Below are positions 53,701-64,000 of a DNA stretch of 64,000 bases, piece after piece. The notes under the pieces were generated by a model. The model ran no database searches, had not been told where the DNA came from, and worked only from the letters and a program-made list of their open reading frames with translations. Each line of letters starts with the position of its first letter. Positions within the stretch are counted from its first letter, which is position 1. This DNA comes from Sporothrix humicola (Eukaryota > Ascomycota > Sordariomycetes > Ophiostomatales > Ophiostomataceae): assembly GCA_021396245.1 (NCBI GenBank), contig WNYE01000006.1:434001-498000 (forward strand). The letters are read 5' to 3'. The position numbers and the translations under genes were made by a program.

Positions 53701-56700
53701 GGAGGCGTGGCAATCAGTGGGCGTCAGGGCGTTTACTCCTCGGAAGTGTGTGATCCGAACGATCTTTGTTGTCGCTCTTTGTTGAAAAGGAAGAAAGGAC
53801 CGAGAAAACAAATGAAAAAAGGAAGAAGGAAACACACAATGTCACGCGAAGGAATAACAAATTATGGTCCGAGGGAATAAAGAAATAAAACGGTCAAAGA
53901 AATGGTGAAAGAAACGGCATCTCGACATCTATTGAACCGAATCAACGGTACCAACTCAATATGGCAGAATTTTGAGTATTCCATTAACCAAATCTCCAAC
54001 ATTGTTTCTTCAAAATACGAAGTGAAGTCTTAACTATCTCAAACGGAACTCTCCGTAAGTTTACTCGACATATTTCGTTCTCCTCGTTTTGTCTTTTTCT
54101 CACCTCTGCTCCCCACTTGAATTACACGACAAATGTCTCCATGAGCCATGGTACCATTGCCTCTTTTCGTCCTTTTCGTCCTTTTTCGTTCTGTTCATCT
54201 CGTTGTCTCTTGCTTTCCCCGGAGAAATGCAAAATGATTCTTGGCCAAGGTTGTCATGTAGATGACCAACAGCCCTACCCTTGCAAAACTTAACATAGTT
54301 TATTTTGGGCTGACGCTGTCGTCGCCAAATTTACGAGTGTACAAATCAAACAAATATTGACTGACAAGGGCATCGTAAAATTACAGTCTGGTCTCTTCCC
54401 CTAGCCAGATTGGAATCTCACAGCCCTACCACCGCACACCACTACCGCGCTCTTTTTGTCTCCCCTATCCCAAATCTCACAGCGTACTAGGTGCTGCACG
54501 ATTCGAGGTCGTCGTAAAAACTGCCAGCTGTTTTGTCTCGAATCTCCAGCGGAAAGCCACTGTGCATGCGCCGCAGCATTTATCACGTAGCTCCCCAGCC
54601 CTACAGCCATATATTTACTGAACCCCGTCTGTCCACTCCGACGGACAGCAGCCCAGAAAACGGAGATTCACGATACGACGCCTATTCGGCCTTCCATTTC
54701 TCCCGCTTTTCACCTCCCCGACATTCTCCTCGTTTTCGTTGTTTTTCCTGTTCACTACCCTTTCCCTCTTATCTCGTTTCCCTACAGGGAAGACACGCAA
54801 ACGTGCTCCAGTCTCCATTCCAAAAGCGACTGGTGCAGCCCGTATCACGAGAAGGGCCACTCACACTTTTCTTGTGCTTTCTTTTCTGCCTTTTTCACCC
54901 TTCCACTTGCACAGACACAAGTCATCACTGTCTTTCGGGCTGCACTGCTGACATTTTCTCATTCTCTCATCTCTTATTCTCTCAGTTCTCGCCTCGTTTC
55001 TTCAACTCCCGCACTAGTTGCCATCCCGTATCACGTAAGTCTCTTCACCGCCGAAACAGTTACGATATACTCTGTACGATCTAAACCGTTGGAACGGAGA
55101 TGTCCGTATGATATCAGTAAATATTTCACGTGGCTCAATTGACCTCCACGTCAATGCCAACGTCAGTTTCTGTCAGTTGCGTTCGGGGCTGAAGAAATCG
55201 TAACCAGACCATCAAATCAACCAATGACTTGCCAGTGACTGCACTTGACATGCCACTGTGAGTTGTGGCTCACCGCATGGCGATGAGAGGAAATGACATC
55301 TCCGTAACCTTGTGATGACATAATCTAGTCGACATGCCGAACAACTGCCGTTTATTCATCTTCCATTCATGATCTTACCGAACCTTCTTTCAACTCAGTA
55401 CTTTTTATTTAGAATTGCATTCTGTCTATTTTACATGCTATGAGAAGAAGAAAATTTTAATAATTGATATTTTTCGTCGTATTGTTTCACTCTTGGTGGT
55501 TTTTATTTATTTTATTTATTGATGCCCCCTCTATTTTAATGATTGCCAGAATTTTGTAAAATATGAGAGTTGCAAACGAGTTATTTGGCGTCATTGGTAA
55601 AAGGAGAAACATAAAAAGAAACCAACAGAAACAAAAAGTCCAAAAACGTTTTTTTTTTAAAAACAACGACAACAAAACGACCAAGGCAGCGAGAGTTGAG
55701 GCGTTACATGTGAGTCTCCGAATGGCAAACACAATAGGGTTTGTAATGCATCATGACCGTTTGTCATGTCAGCCTGTCAGGACGTAAAATAGAAACAGTC
55801 AATGTTGTACCACCCACATTTGGTACTTGCCTGGGTTCACATACATTTCTCTGAATATGCATGTAATCGGTACACCACACACCTAGGATGCCAGAACGAG
55901 GCTTGGCCCGTCGTACCAAAGAGGGATCGATACATCCATCTGTGACTTACAGGACTTAGCCTTTGTGGCTGTTATAACATATAGCTTGCTAGCAGTTAGT
56001 CTCGAACTGATGATGTTGGGTTTGCAGATGCTCATGCGGGCGAGTGAACGGTGCCGGACAGTTGGTTCGGCCGGCTTGCCATGCCCGATCTTGGGCACTC
56101 GTCATGACGGAGTAAAGTAAACAAACGACTGACGAGCGCTAAGAGTTGGCGCACACAGCGGACAACGTGCGCTAAAGTGTCACACCAATAACGCAAAACA
56201 CACTCAAGCTTTGGGCACGGCCGGAAGCTAGAGCACCCGAGACCACCTCCGCCACGCTTCACACCCACTTCTCGGCAGCCAAAAGAGCCAAGGTCTCGGC
56301 ATGCAAGGCCCAGTTCGTCCAGACAGCATTTGCTCCGGTATCGCCAAAGGGATAAAGAATAAAGATTATACCGATCAAAGAATCTCTTTACGGACCTGCA
56401 TGGTATCACAAGGTAAATAAACACGAACAGCAGTTACAAATCAAAGAGAAATTGCATTGCGGGCCAACTAACTAATATCAACATAGTTTTTCATTTTCCG
56501 GTCGGGTGAGGGCCACGAAAGTATTTCCTTACTTTTCAATATTCAACTATTTTTTAATGACGCAAAAAACAACAAGTATGATGCCTCACTAGAGGTGAGC
56601 AATATGCTAATGATTGTTGTGACAATACGAGGATATCACCGATAGACAAGTGTGTGGTGGATATGTTATTGCAGGCATTGCATAGGGAGAAGTTGAACTT

Positions 56701-57517
56701 TGACAAGGAGCCGTCATTAGATTCTTTCGCCATATTCAACACGTAAAGTTCCAAAACGGCTGGTATGCACCACCGTAAGGCGCTCTTTCTCCAAATGCGA
56801 GAAAGCAACGGTGCAAAAGTTGATAGTTTGGCGATGTAAAGGTCTCTTGCGGCCCCAGAGGCCGCCGCTCCATAGATGTTGGCAGCCGATGAAATGCATT
56901 ATTAGGCGTGGAATGAATTTGAACAGCCCTCACACCTGACTTGGTGAAGAATGGGCAAAAGCTTCCCAATGGCCCGCCGGCACCCGTTCCGCTCCACCGC
57001 TTGTTGTGCGTGCTCAAAGAAGCAGAGTCTGTGGGGGCCAGACGAGGACGGCCTGGACATGTGCAGTAGAGCATGTCCATTGGGCAAAGTTGGGTGGTCA
57101 GTCAATGCTCTGCAAGGCCAATTATTGAGCTTCTGACTACCGAATTGAACTGAAAGACAGGACCTTTGAAGGGTGCCGTTGGTATCTTGAACAGCAAAGT
57201 TGTGGTGACCGGAAAGGGCGTTGTATTAACGGCGTCTGTACGGTCCAAAGTTATGGTCGAGCGCAGTATCTGCTTCTATTGTGTTAAGATTTGTGATGTT
57301 GTTGCGCGGGTGGATCTGGGGCAATAGCTTACCGGCCTCAATTCCTGGCAGAACTTTCAATCGGCAGGGTCATGTCACGTCAAGCATTTTGGTATACGTT
57401 TTTCTTGCGCAAGGTAGAATTGGTCATGTTATGTTGCATTCGATTTCTATCTGACAGAGTAAATTCCCCCCTGGGCAACACTAGCACATGATGCCCCAGG
57501 ATATGCATATGGGCTCC
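50763..57517. other. Long gene-poor intergenic region
   Basis: Nearly 6.8 kb contain only short overlapping frames, with no motif, no sustained G/C-ending bias and no splice-compatible chain that I could build. C/T-rich plus-strand tracts at 52860-53170 and 54640-55080 look like leaders but have no coding sequence after them. AT-rich DNA lies at 55390-55680 and 56480-56560. Confidence 0.5.
54640..55080 (+). promoter_or_regulatory. Pyrimidine-rich tract resembling an orphan 5' leader
   Basis: Long runs of C/T (tttcacctccccgacattc, cactaccctttccctcttat) resemble the leader before the 45184 gene. A tatatttac element lies just upstream near 54609. No ATG-led coding frame with normal codon use follows on the plus strand. 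Confidence 0.25.
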
Positions 57518-57625
57518 CTACTGCGGCTTGGAGCCCTTGGTGGTGTGGGGGCACGGCTTGGGCGGCGGGACATCGGGCTGGGCGGAGGGCATGCCGACCT
57601 CCTCGTGATGAGCGTTGGACACCAT
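57518..57625 (-). CDS. Tiny Pro-rich ORF (35 aa)
   Basis: The frame begins MVSNAHHEEVGMPSAQ and ends PPPKPCPHTTKGSKPQ, with a good start context (tcATGg) and G/C-ending codons. A TATA box (57815-57830) lies about 200 bp upstream with a C/T-rich leader between, as for a real gene. The product has one cysteine, no signal peptide and no C-terminal CaaX box. It could be a small conserved fungal protein, or the first exon of something longer. Confidence 0.4.
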   Translation of the reverse strand: MVSNAHHEEVGMPSAQPDVPPPKPCPHTTKGSKPQ

Positions 57626-57814
57626 GATCGATGAGTGATGGAGAGACCGGGTTGCTGATCTCCAAAGTGTTTGGCTATTTGAAAGGGTTTGGGGTTGGCT
57701 TTCGGGTTTGGAAGGCGGAATGTATGTGTCAAGGATATGCCTTTCGGGTTTGGGTATGAAGTTGTTGAAAGGAAAGGAGAGTTGAAGAGAAGAGTTGGGT
57801 TTGACCGTGGGAAA

Positions 57815-57830
57815 GACGAGATATTTATAC
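57815..57830 (-). promoter_or_regulatory. TATA element of the 57625 ORF (gtataaatatctcgtc)
   Basis: On the minus strand this 16-mer contains tataaata and is identical to 62682-62697 on the plus strand. It precedes a C/T-rich leader and the short ORF. Confidence 0.45.
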
Positions 57831-58008
57831 ATTTCTGGAGAGGCCTCCACGGTAGTGATCTAACGGCAGCAGTTGCATCATGATCACTCATGGAAGGCTA
57901 AGTTTGTTGGGTATCATGACATTGGTATTCATACACTAAAGTACAAGTGGCTCACTTTTATGAAATCAGACGAGCAGTGACAAAACAACACTATGTCCAT
58001 AAGAGTCC

Positions 58009-60078
58009 TCACCCGTTAAAACTGTTCAAGTACCGGTCGAGCATCTGCCACTGGGCGTCGTCGACGTCGAAGCCGCCGTTGACGCCGAGGTTGAGAGCAC
58101 TGCTCTGGCCGTAGGCAGACAGGTAGGCGGCCATGTCGTCGCCGGTGGTGCCCATGTCGAGCGGGGCGTTGTAAAAGAAGGGGTTGTCGGGGTGGGAGGA
58201 GGGGGCAGTATTGGTGGTGACAGTCCCATTTGTTGTGGCCGCCTCTGGCGTTGGGACGCCTTTTGCCCTGGCGGCTTCGTACTCGATGAACCAGTCTGCC
58301 GCCCCGCCGGCACAGGCCAGGATGCGGTAGTGGAAGGAACCCGGGTTGCATTGTTCGACACGATCCGCCAGTTTGGAGAGACGGCCGGGGTAGGGCCCGA
58401 GCCTTAGCTCGGCGGGTCTTAAGACGATGCCAAAGGTGTTTCCCGGAGCAGTGACGGCAATGTGTAGTTTGGCTAGGATGAAAAAAGCGTGGAACAGCTT
58501 GGCAATGAACGAGAGTGGGGCGTCGGCCAGAAAGGCAGTCAGAGTCGAGTCGTCCTTGTCGTCAAAAGGATCGTCGAGTTCGCTGGTGGCCATGTCCAAA
58601 AGTGCTAAGCAAGCCTCCTTGAGGGCGTAGAGGGAAGCGACGTGTTTGCCTGTGACTTGGGCTGGGTGGGCAATGTCGTCCTCGGCGAGTTTTGAGCGTC
58701 GAAACGGCGCGCCAAAGGAGAGTTTGTTGGTCGTTGTGTGCAGCACGGGTTCGTGCAAGTAAATGACGGCTGCATAACGGTAAAACATCAAGACTTTGTG
58801 GCTGACCGACTGATGGTTGCCGACGAGGGCCACCGTCGTCTCGGCGGTCCAGTTGTCAATAGACGTCTGGAGGGAGGTAACGGTCGCGCTGTTTTCAGGT
58901 AGAGTAATGTCCCAGACCACGCCGGGCTCGCACAGTTTGACAGTGTCGACGGTTTGCTGGCAAAGGCGCTCGCCGCGGACCATGTGTAGAAAGAGGGTCT
59001 CGTGTGCTCCGGGCGGCATGGACGCGAACCCGCGCGTCAGATCGTCGAGACAGGCCTGGTGGTGGGGGGTCCACTGGGCGCTCGTGTCTGGCCGTCGGAT
59101 GCCAATCGCCAGGTTCGAGGCGGAGATAAAACAGGCCAGCCATGCACACTGCGCATCGGCTTTGGCGGCCAGAGTGCAGTATGGAGCTGACGGTGAAGCA
59201 AACGAGGCGTCGTCGACCAGAGAGGCAGGCGGCGAGACGCAGTGTTCGATTGGCTCGAGTTCTGGCACGGATCCCGGGGACGATGTTGACGCTGTAGACG
59301 ACATGGCCACCCTCGGGGCGGCAGGGACCTGTGCACCGCCCAGACCCAGTTCAATGGCCATGCTGATGGCCATTTGCGTCAGTTGGTGGACGGTGACGTG
59401 TGCGCTGCCGTGCTGGGCCCGGAACCAGAAACAGGCAACGAGCAGAGACCAGACTGTGTCGAGTCTTCGGTTAGGTTTCGAGATGAGTTCGACGGCAAAC
59501 ATGCACATGGCTTCCCTCAAAAGTTCGCTTCGGACGACAGGAGTCACGATCGAGGACGGGGCCGTGAATGTGACAATCGAAAAGAAGAGCACGGGCTTGT
59601 CGCGGCGCATTGTGTCGAGATCAGTGTTTATGACGGTAAAACACGGGATCAGTGGCCAGAACCGCTTGATGTACAGGTCCATGGCTTTTTGCTGCCCTTC
59701 TCGCGGCAGTCTGGCGTCCAGAAAGGCCATGGCCGTCTCGCCCGTCGGCCGGTCTGTGCTGAACGAGTAGGCATTGCGGACCGTGGGCGGAGCCGGCGAC
59801 GGTGTCGATCGGGGAGGCGATGTGCTGTCGCTGGTGTTGACACTGCCTCCCAGCTTTTGTTTTTGGAGTGCCCGACTCAACGCCGCCACCTGTGCTTCCA
59901 GCTCGGCGATGCGGTCCCGCGGCCGGCGCCGCTTGTCCGCCGGCACACACGCGCGGCCGGCCTGCAAACACCGTTCACAGGGCAGCGCGTCGCCTGCGTC
60001 TTTGGCGGCTGTGCTCGGCTGGCAGCGCACCTTGAGCTGGCTGCAGCCCTTGCATGCGCGGCTGACCGAGAGGGCCAT
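58009..60078 (-). CDS. Zn2Cys6 transcription factor with fungal-specific TF domain
   Basis: A single-exon gene of 689 residues. The binuclear zinc cluster is at the very N-terminus: C9-x2-C12-x6-C19-x14-C34-x2-C37-x6-C44 (RACKGCSQLKVRC, CERCLQAGRAC). The loop between the third and fourth cysteines is longer than the usual 5-12 residues. A basic linker (KRRRPRDR) and a coiled coil (RIAELEAQVAALSRALQKQK, residues about 56-75) suggest a dimer. A Ser/Thr/Pro linker follows, then the helical fungal TF domain (about residues 130-560: DLYIKRFWPLIPCFTVIN, LVACFWFRAQHGSAHVTVHQ, WLACFISASNLAIGIRRP). The C-terminus is Gly/Asn/Asp-rich. It is a nuclear regulator whose target genes are not evident from the neighbourhood. 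Confidence 0.93.
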   Translation of the reverse strand: MALSVSRACKGCSQLKVRCQPSTAAKDAGDALPCERCLQAGRACVPADKRRRPRDRIAELEAQVAALSRALQKQKLGGSVNTSDSTSPPRSTPSPAPPTVRNAYSFSTDRPTGETAMAFLDARLPREGQQKAMDLYIKRFWPLIPCFTVINTDLDTMRRDKPVLFFSIVTFTAPSSIVTPVVRSELLREAMCMFAVELISKPNRRLDTVWSLLVACFWFRAQHGSAHVTVHQLTQMAISMAIELGLGGAQVPAAPRVAMSSTASTSSPGSVPELEPIEHCVSPPASLVDDASFASPSAPYCTLAAKADAQCAWLACFISASNLAIGIRRPDTSAQWTPHHQACLDDLTRGFASMPPGAHETLFLHMVRGERLCQQTVDTVKLCEPGVVWDITLPENSATVTSLQTSIDNWTAETTVALVGNHQSVSHKVLMFYRYAAVIYLHEPVLHTTTNKLSFGAPFRRSKLAEDDIAHPAQVTGKHVASLYALKEACLALLDMATSELDDPFDDKDDSTLTAFLADAPLSFIAKLFHAFFILAKLHIAVTAPGNTFGIVLRPAELRLGPYPGRLSKLADRVEQCNPGSFHYRILACAGGAADWFIEYEAARAKGVPTPEAATTNGTVTTNTAPSSHPDNPFFYNAPLDMGTTGDDMAAYLSAYGQSSALNLGVNGGFDVDDAQWQMLDRYLNSFNG

Positions 60079-61129
60079 TCTGGGGGTGGATGTGGTTGAC
60101 TGAAAGTGGATTTGGGGTGATGTGTGATTGAGTGTGCTGTACCCCGACTGTGTTGTGACAACGGGAGAATTGCGCCGTCAACTGCACCGCTGGAGATTGC
60201 AGTCGATTGCAGTCGATACAAATGGACCTCCTGCAGATGATATTGTGTTATTGTGGAAGGCAACCATGTGTCGTGTCTTTTTCGATGGAAGTTGAATGAA
60301 GGTTCGACGACGAGGCTTGTCTGAGGGCGCTAGACCACGGGAATTACAGAGCCGCGGCAGCGCTGTAACGTCGATGCAGTGCTGTCCCAATTCCCCGCTA
60401 AACGTCAGGTCTTGGCACATCGGCGAAAATTCACCGATGTGGCGGATCCATCCTTTGACGGTTGTCTTTGTCATTTTTGACAAAACTCCGTTCTCACCTT
60501 TTACACTTGCCCACGGCAAGGCTGTAGCACACTTGGAGCTCCCCGTATAATTACCCAATGAGGAAACCGACGGCTTTGACAAGACGGCACGGCGGCCAAA
60601 TTGCACCGATTCACCTACAAGGCTGGCTTTCAACAACTTGTCCTCTCAGTTGTCCATATCTTCTTTTCCTGCTGTCGGCACAAGTTTGACGGCACTCTCA
60701 ACATTTCGGTCAAACTGAATAATCGTCCTAGATGAAATCTGGTATTGTAAGCAAGACGGCCCCGACCATCTAGCCAACAGTTTGCCCGTCTCCGCTCAAA
60801 TCTCGGACACAAGCAGACAAAAGAGGAATGTTTCGGACATGGAACGACGTAGAACTTGTCGAAATGGACAGAAAAAGGCAAGGCATGGGTCAAACATAGG
60901 CCGATCTCCAAGAGACAGGATGATAAATCGAGAAAAGAGACTTGATGTGCAAAACTCTATAGACAAGGTTGGGTTGATATAAAAGACAATGGCGGTAGCA
61001 CACGCGAATTGTGCATTTGTTGAAGACATCGAACAGCAGATGCACACATAAAGCAAATACCAAACAAAGTCACCAACATTGCATCGAAATCAACGCATAC
61101 CTTCCTTGAACTACACCCCCACCACCAGC
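60079..61129. other. Divergent promoter region between the regulator and the SDR gene
   Basis: The two genes are transcribed away from each other, so this 1-kb stretch holds both promoters. A gatataaaag element at about 60976-60985, about 150 bp before 61130, is a good TATA candidate for the SDR gene. No coding frame is supported. Confidence 0.5.
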
Positions 61130-62092
61130 ATGGCCCGCGACGTTTTCAGACCAGACCGGGATATCCCTTCGCTCAAGGGCAAGGTCGTGCTCGTCACCGG
61201 CGGCAACTCTGGCACTGGCTATGCCACCATTCGCGCGTTGGCCCCTCACGGCCCCAAGGTTATTTATCTATGTGGACGCCGGCATCAAGCATGTGAAGAT
61301 GCCGCCGCCGAGCTCCGCAAAGAGACAGGCTACCAGAACATTGTCGTCCTCGATATGGACCTGGCATCACTGAAAAGTGTCAACACGGCAGCCAACGAGT
61401 TCCTCTCCAAAGAAAACAGACTCGACCTCCTCTTCCTCAATGCCGGCGTGTCTGGCACGGCCTATGCCCTGACCCCGGACGGCTACGAGACCCAGTTTGG
61501 CATCAACCACATCGGCCACGTCTTGCTCACACAAATACTGATGCCGACGCTCCTGTCCACACAAGAGGCCGGCAACGACGTCCGCGTTATCCTCACGTCG
61601 TCCAATGCCGCATTTGCTCCCAGCTTTATGCTCCCCCGCGGCGGGCTGGGACTGGCCGACATGTTCCGGCCCGACGCCTACCAGCCCATAATCTTGTATT
61701 CGCACTCCAAGCTCGCAAACGCCCTCTTTGCCCGCAAGCTCGCCGCCCTCTACCCGTCCCTGTCCGTTACCGCCGTCCACCCGGGCGTCGTCAACTCGCC
61801 CATTTTCACAAAGGGCAACGGCGGAATCGTCAGCTTTATTTTGAGGAACGTCATGCGCACCCAGTGGGTGAGTATCGACGAGGGCGCCAAGACACAGCTG
61901 TGGTGCGCATCGCAGCCGAGGGCAACAGGCAACAATGGCACGGGCGTCATTTCCGGTGCGTTCTACCAGCCGGTCGGCAAGCTAATGCCGTACAAGGGCG
62001 CGACGGCAAAGCAGGCGCTGGTGGACGAGCTGTGGGAGTGGACGAATGAACAGCTGGCCAAGCATGGAAGTACAGGGTGGGTGAAGGGATGA
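61130..62092 (+). CDS. Short-chain dehydrogenase, retinol-dehydrogenase-like
   Basis: A single-exon gene of 320 residues. The nucleotide-binding motif TGGNSGTG spans residues 23-30, LNAG is at 103-106, the active-site Ser157/Ser158 lie in ILTSSNA, and Tyr190-x3-Lys194 (YSHSK) completes the triad. The motif set and the NHIGHVLLTQ segment are typical of the fungal retinol-dehydrogenase/WWOX-like SDRs, which oxidise or reduce alcohols and ketones with NAD(P). The glycine motif (TGGNSGTGY) and the leading Asp/Lys segment (DIPSLKGKVVLVTG) fit the family start, so the ATG at 61130 is preferred to one 51 nt upstream. No membrane anchor is visible. The substrate is unknown, and the divergent Zn2Cys6 regulator is a candidate controller by position only. 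Confidence 0.9.
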   Translation: MARDVFRPDRDIPSLKGKVVLVTGGNSGTGYATIRALAPHGPKVIYLCGRRHQACEDAAAELRKETGYQNIVVLDMDLASLKSVNTAANEFLSKENRLDLLFLNAGVSGTAYALTPDGYETQFGINHIGHVLLTQILMPTLLSTQEAGNDVRVILTSSNAAFAPSFMLPRGGLGLADMFRPDAYQPIILYSHSKLANALFARKLAALYPSLSVTAVHPGVVNSPIFTKGNGGIVSFILRNVMRTQWVSIDEGAKTQLWCASQPRATGNNGTGVISGAFYQPVGKLMPYKGATAKQALVDELWEWTNEQLAKHGSTGWVKG

Positions 62093-62681
62093 GAAGGGAG
62101 GCGGCCTGAATGGCGGCGAGGTTTAGCTGCAGTATTAGCTTGTCCATTAATTTTGGGTTTCCTGTTTCTGACTTTGATGCCGAAGTAATTGTAATAAAAT
62201 ATGTAACATCATGGCCCATGCAAAAGACTTCGTGTAGTCATAGATCAAGTGTAAGTCAAGGTTGTATTGTGACGAGGCTGAAGGGTAGTATGGTGTCTGA
62301 CAGCCAAGTGCTGACGGCAATGCAAGATCGATGCACAGAGTACAGGACCGGGAAGAGCCTCACCTTGGTCACACCCGTAATCTTTGTGATATCAGTAGCA
62401 AAGTCAAAGCCACAAGTTCCATTTCTGTTTAAAAGCCATCATAATTACTAGTTTCACTAGAGTATTCATGCTGTTTTGTGCAACATATTGCAGAAAGCAA
62501 CGTATTTTGTACACCGCCACCTCACGATATTAGTTAAGATGGCCAGGTGAGCTGCCCGCCACCAAGCTTCACCAGCCACAGGTAGGAGCTCTGTCAACTA
62601 CCTTCCTTCCACAATTTTGTGACAACTCACGATACCATGGGAAAAAAGCACAATCTTCTTCATGGAGGCCTCGTTACTAGA

Positions 62682-62697
62682 GTATAAATATCTCGTC
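62682..62697 (+). promoter_or_regulatory. TATA element (gtataaatatctcgtc) upstream of the 62848 ORF
   Basis: Identical 16-mer to the minus strand of 57815-57830, placed about 165 bp before a very short ORF. Confidence 0.4.
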
Positions 62698-62847
62698 GAT
62701 TGACTGCCAAAGATGATTTCGTTTTCTCCTTCTTCACCATCCGCAACAAGAGTATCCAAATATCGCAAGCAGATCCCAAGAACAACACAAAACTCACCAG
62801 CAGAAGCTACCCAGAAAATCAAGCCTAAACCCCCAAAAGCAGCAACC

Positions 62848-62916
62848 ATGACTGGCTCCGTCAGCCCCTCCCCCTCTCCGCCTCCCAACCCGCCTCCCCC
62901 AAGCCCGACCAAATAG
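62848..62916 (+). CDS. Tiny Pro/Ser-rich ORF (22 aa)
   Basis: The frame starts MTGSVSPSPSPPPNPP and ends with Lys then TAG, with a strong start context (caaccATGa). It follows a TATA box and an A/C-rich leader. A longer in-frame start at 62713 lies too close to the TATA box to be likely. The product is almost only Pro and Ser. It may be a short peptide gene, an exon of a longer transcript, or chance. Confidence 0.25.
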   Translation: MTGSVSPSPSPPPNPPPPSPTK

Positions 62917-62929
62917 TCGGGGGTGACTT

Positions 62930-64000
62930 TGGCCAACACCGTTGGCCTGCCATGACGGGCATGGCATAAAATATCAACCCGACTTTGCTTTTGTTTGTTT
63001 TCTTTGCGATGAGTTTTGATTTCAACTGCGTCGTGTTTGGGAGAACTCTTCTTCCGTGGTGGTTCCCTTGAGCAGGTCGTGGACTTTGTAAAGTTACAAA
63101 AAGGCTGGCCAGCTTCCACTTCCTGACCCTACCACGAAGAGGACAACTCCTCATGCGGGCGTGCTTAGTTCTGCAAGTGCGAGAAAACACCAGAAAAGCA
63201 CCTGGACTTTCACGAGTGTGGGCACAAAACATGCGCATTTGGTGCATTTTATGGAGAGTTCAGCACGCGCGAGAAAATGCTAGAAAACAACCCAGACTGT
63301 AGTCAGTTTGGGCACAAAACCATTGCTTAGGGAAGGGTGGGCGGGCAAAAAAAAAAAAAAATTACAAAACAACTTGTCTTTTGCAGTGAGCTTGCTCGTG
63401 ACCAAACTCGTGATATTTTGAACTTTGACTTCACCATCTTTTCCCCTTCCACTCGCCATTGCCGACCTCTCCTGACTTCCCCTTCCCATTTCCTCCTCTC
63501 ATCGTCGTCACCGCTCCGCTCACAATGACGCGGCCTCTCCAGTTTGCGGAGCCCGTCCTAGCAGTTCTAGCGGGCACTAGTCCACTGACGGTCAAGCGAT
63601 GCCCCTAACGCCAGCCCTGTCAAACACCCGATCCAGTGGGCCGCGCCGTCGTAGCCCGTCAGGTCCCTGAATGGCAGTGTCATTGGCAGTGAATTGTTCC
63701 TGAATTGGAGGAGTATTGGCTGTATTACTGAGATCTTACCTCAGTGCTCCTGTCTTGGCGTTTCGTTGACGCAAGGCTTTTCTTGGCATCGTGGCCGGCC
63801 CCAGATATTTGGTGCAGAAACTACCAAAAGAGCTCCAAAAGAGACCAAAAAGCATGCGTATGTCTCTGTGTCTTTTTGATCCTTCAGCCTTGGCAAGATC
63901 GTGGATTCACCACGGGTGTACCAGAAGCCACCAAAATAGCAAGCCGAGCTCCGGATGTTACGTACGCCGTAGGAGGAGCGACGATGGATATAAAGGAGGG
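62930..64000. other. Right-end intergenic stretch
   Basis: No supported gene. A poly-A run lies at about 63348-63360, with C/T-rich DNA at 63430-63530. A near-repeat of gagaaaacaccagaaaagcac and gagaaaatgctagaaaacaac with similar flanks lies at about 63180 and 63270. Any gene here would continue beyond the window. Confidence 0.45.

Overview
The window is nuclear DNA of a filamentous ascomycete (Pezizomycotina, most likely Sordariomycetes). Genes are on both strands and spaced by kilobases. Introns are short, with GTRNGT donors, CTAAC-like branch sites and YAG acceptors. The gene families are typically fungal: bZIP/DUF3425, Zn2Cys6 regulators, DUF7730, an Rds1/LsdA-like ferritin-like protein and a fungal LysM fragment. 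One transposon carries CpA-to-TpA stops of the kind left by repeat-induced point mutation (RIP). I see no tRNA, rRNA, CRISPR or bacterial feature. Gene models with introns were built by hand from splice signals, and every one keeps phase.

Layout. 1-6430: no convincing gene. 6439-9550: an NTF2/SnoaL-like protein with an 8-bp tandem repeat (and a 100-N assembly gap) just upstream of its start, a small spliced membrane protein and a DUF7730-type protein. 9954-11668: a scar where a LysM fragment and a 5'-truncated SGNH hydrolase lie head to head. 12358-18808: two bZIP/DUF3425 regulators bracket an AYR1-like reductase and a WD40 protein. The first bZIP gene is split by a Tc1/mariner element that landed on the TA of its first splice donor. 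19599-22809: tandem copies of an unrecognised small gene (the second frameshifted), then a six-exon aldo-keto reductase. 23096-29619: a possible start-less small gene, a four-exon polytopic membrane protein between inverted copies of a repeat, and a methyltransferase pseudogene. 30234-41210: a hypothetical protein, a cytochrome P450, a Zn2Cys6 regulator, an MFS sugar transporter and a small secreted protein. 45184-50762: a 1,115-residue protein with a central six-cysteine cluster, and the secreted Rds1-like protein. 50763-57517: nothing coding. 57518-62916: a Zn2Cys6 regulator and a short-chain dehydrogenase between two tiny proline-rich ORFs.

Function. There is no polyketide synthase, NRPS or terpene synthase, so the P450, transporter, reductases and regulators do not amount to a secondary-metabolite cluster. 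The most striking feature is the transposon at the splice donor. The accessory stretch 9950-29620 is rich in truncation, duplication and decay.
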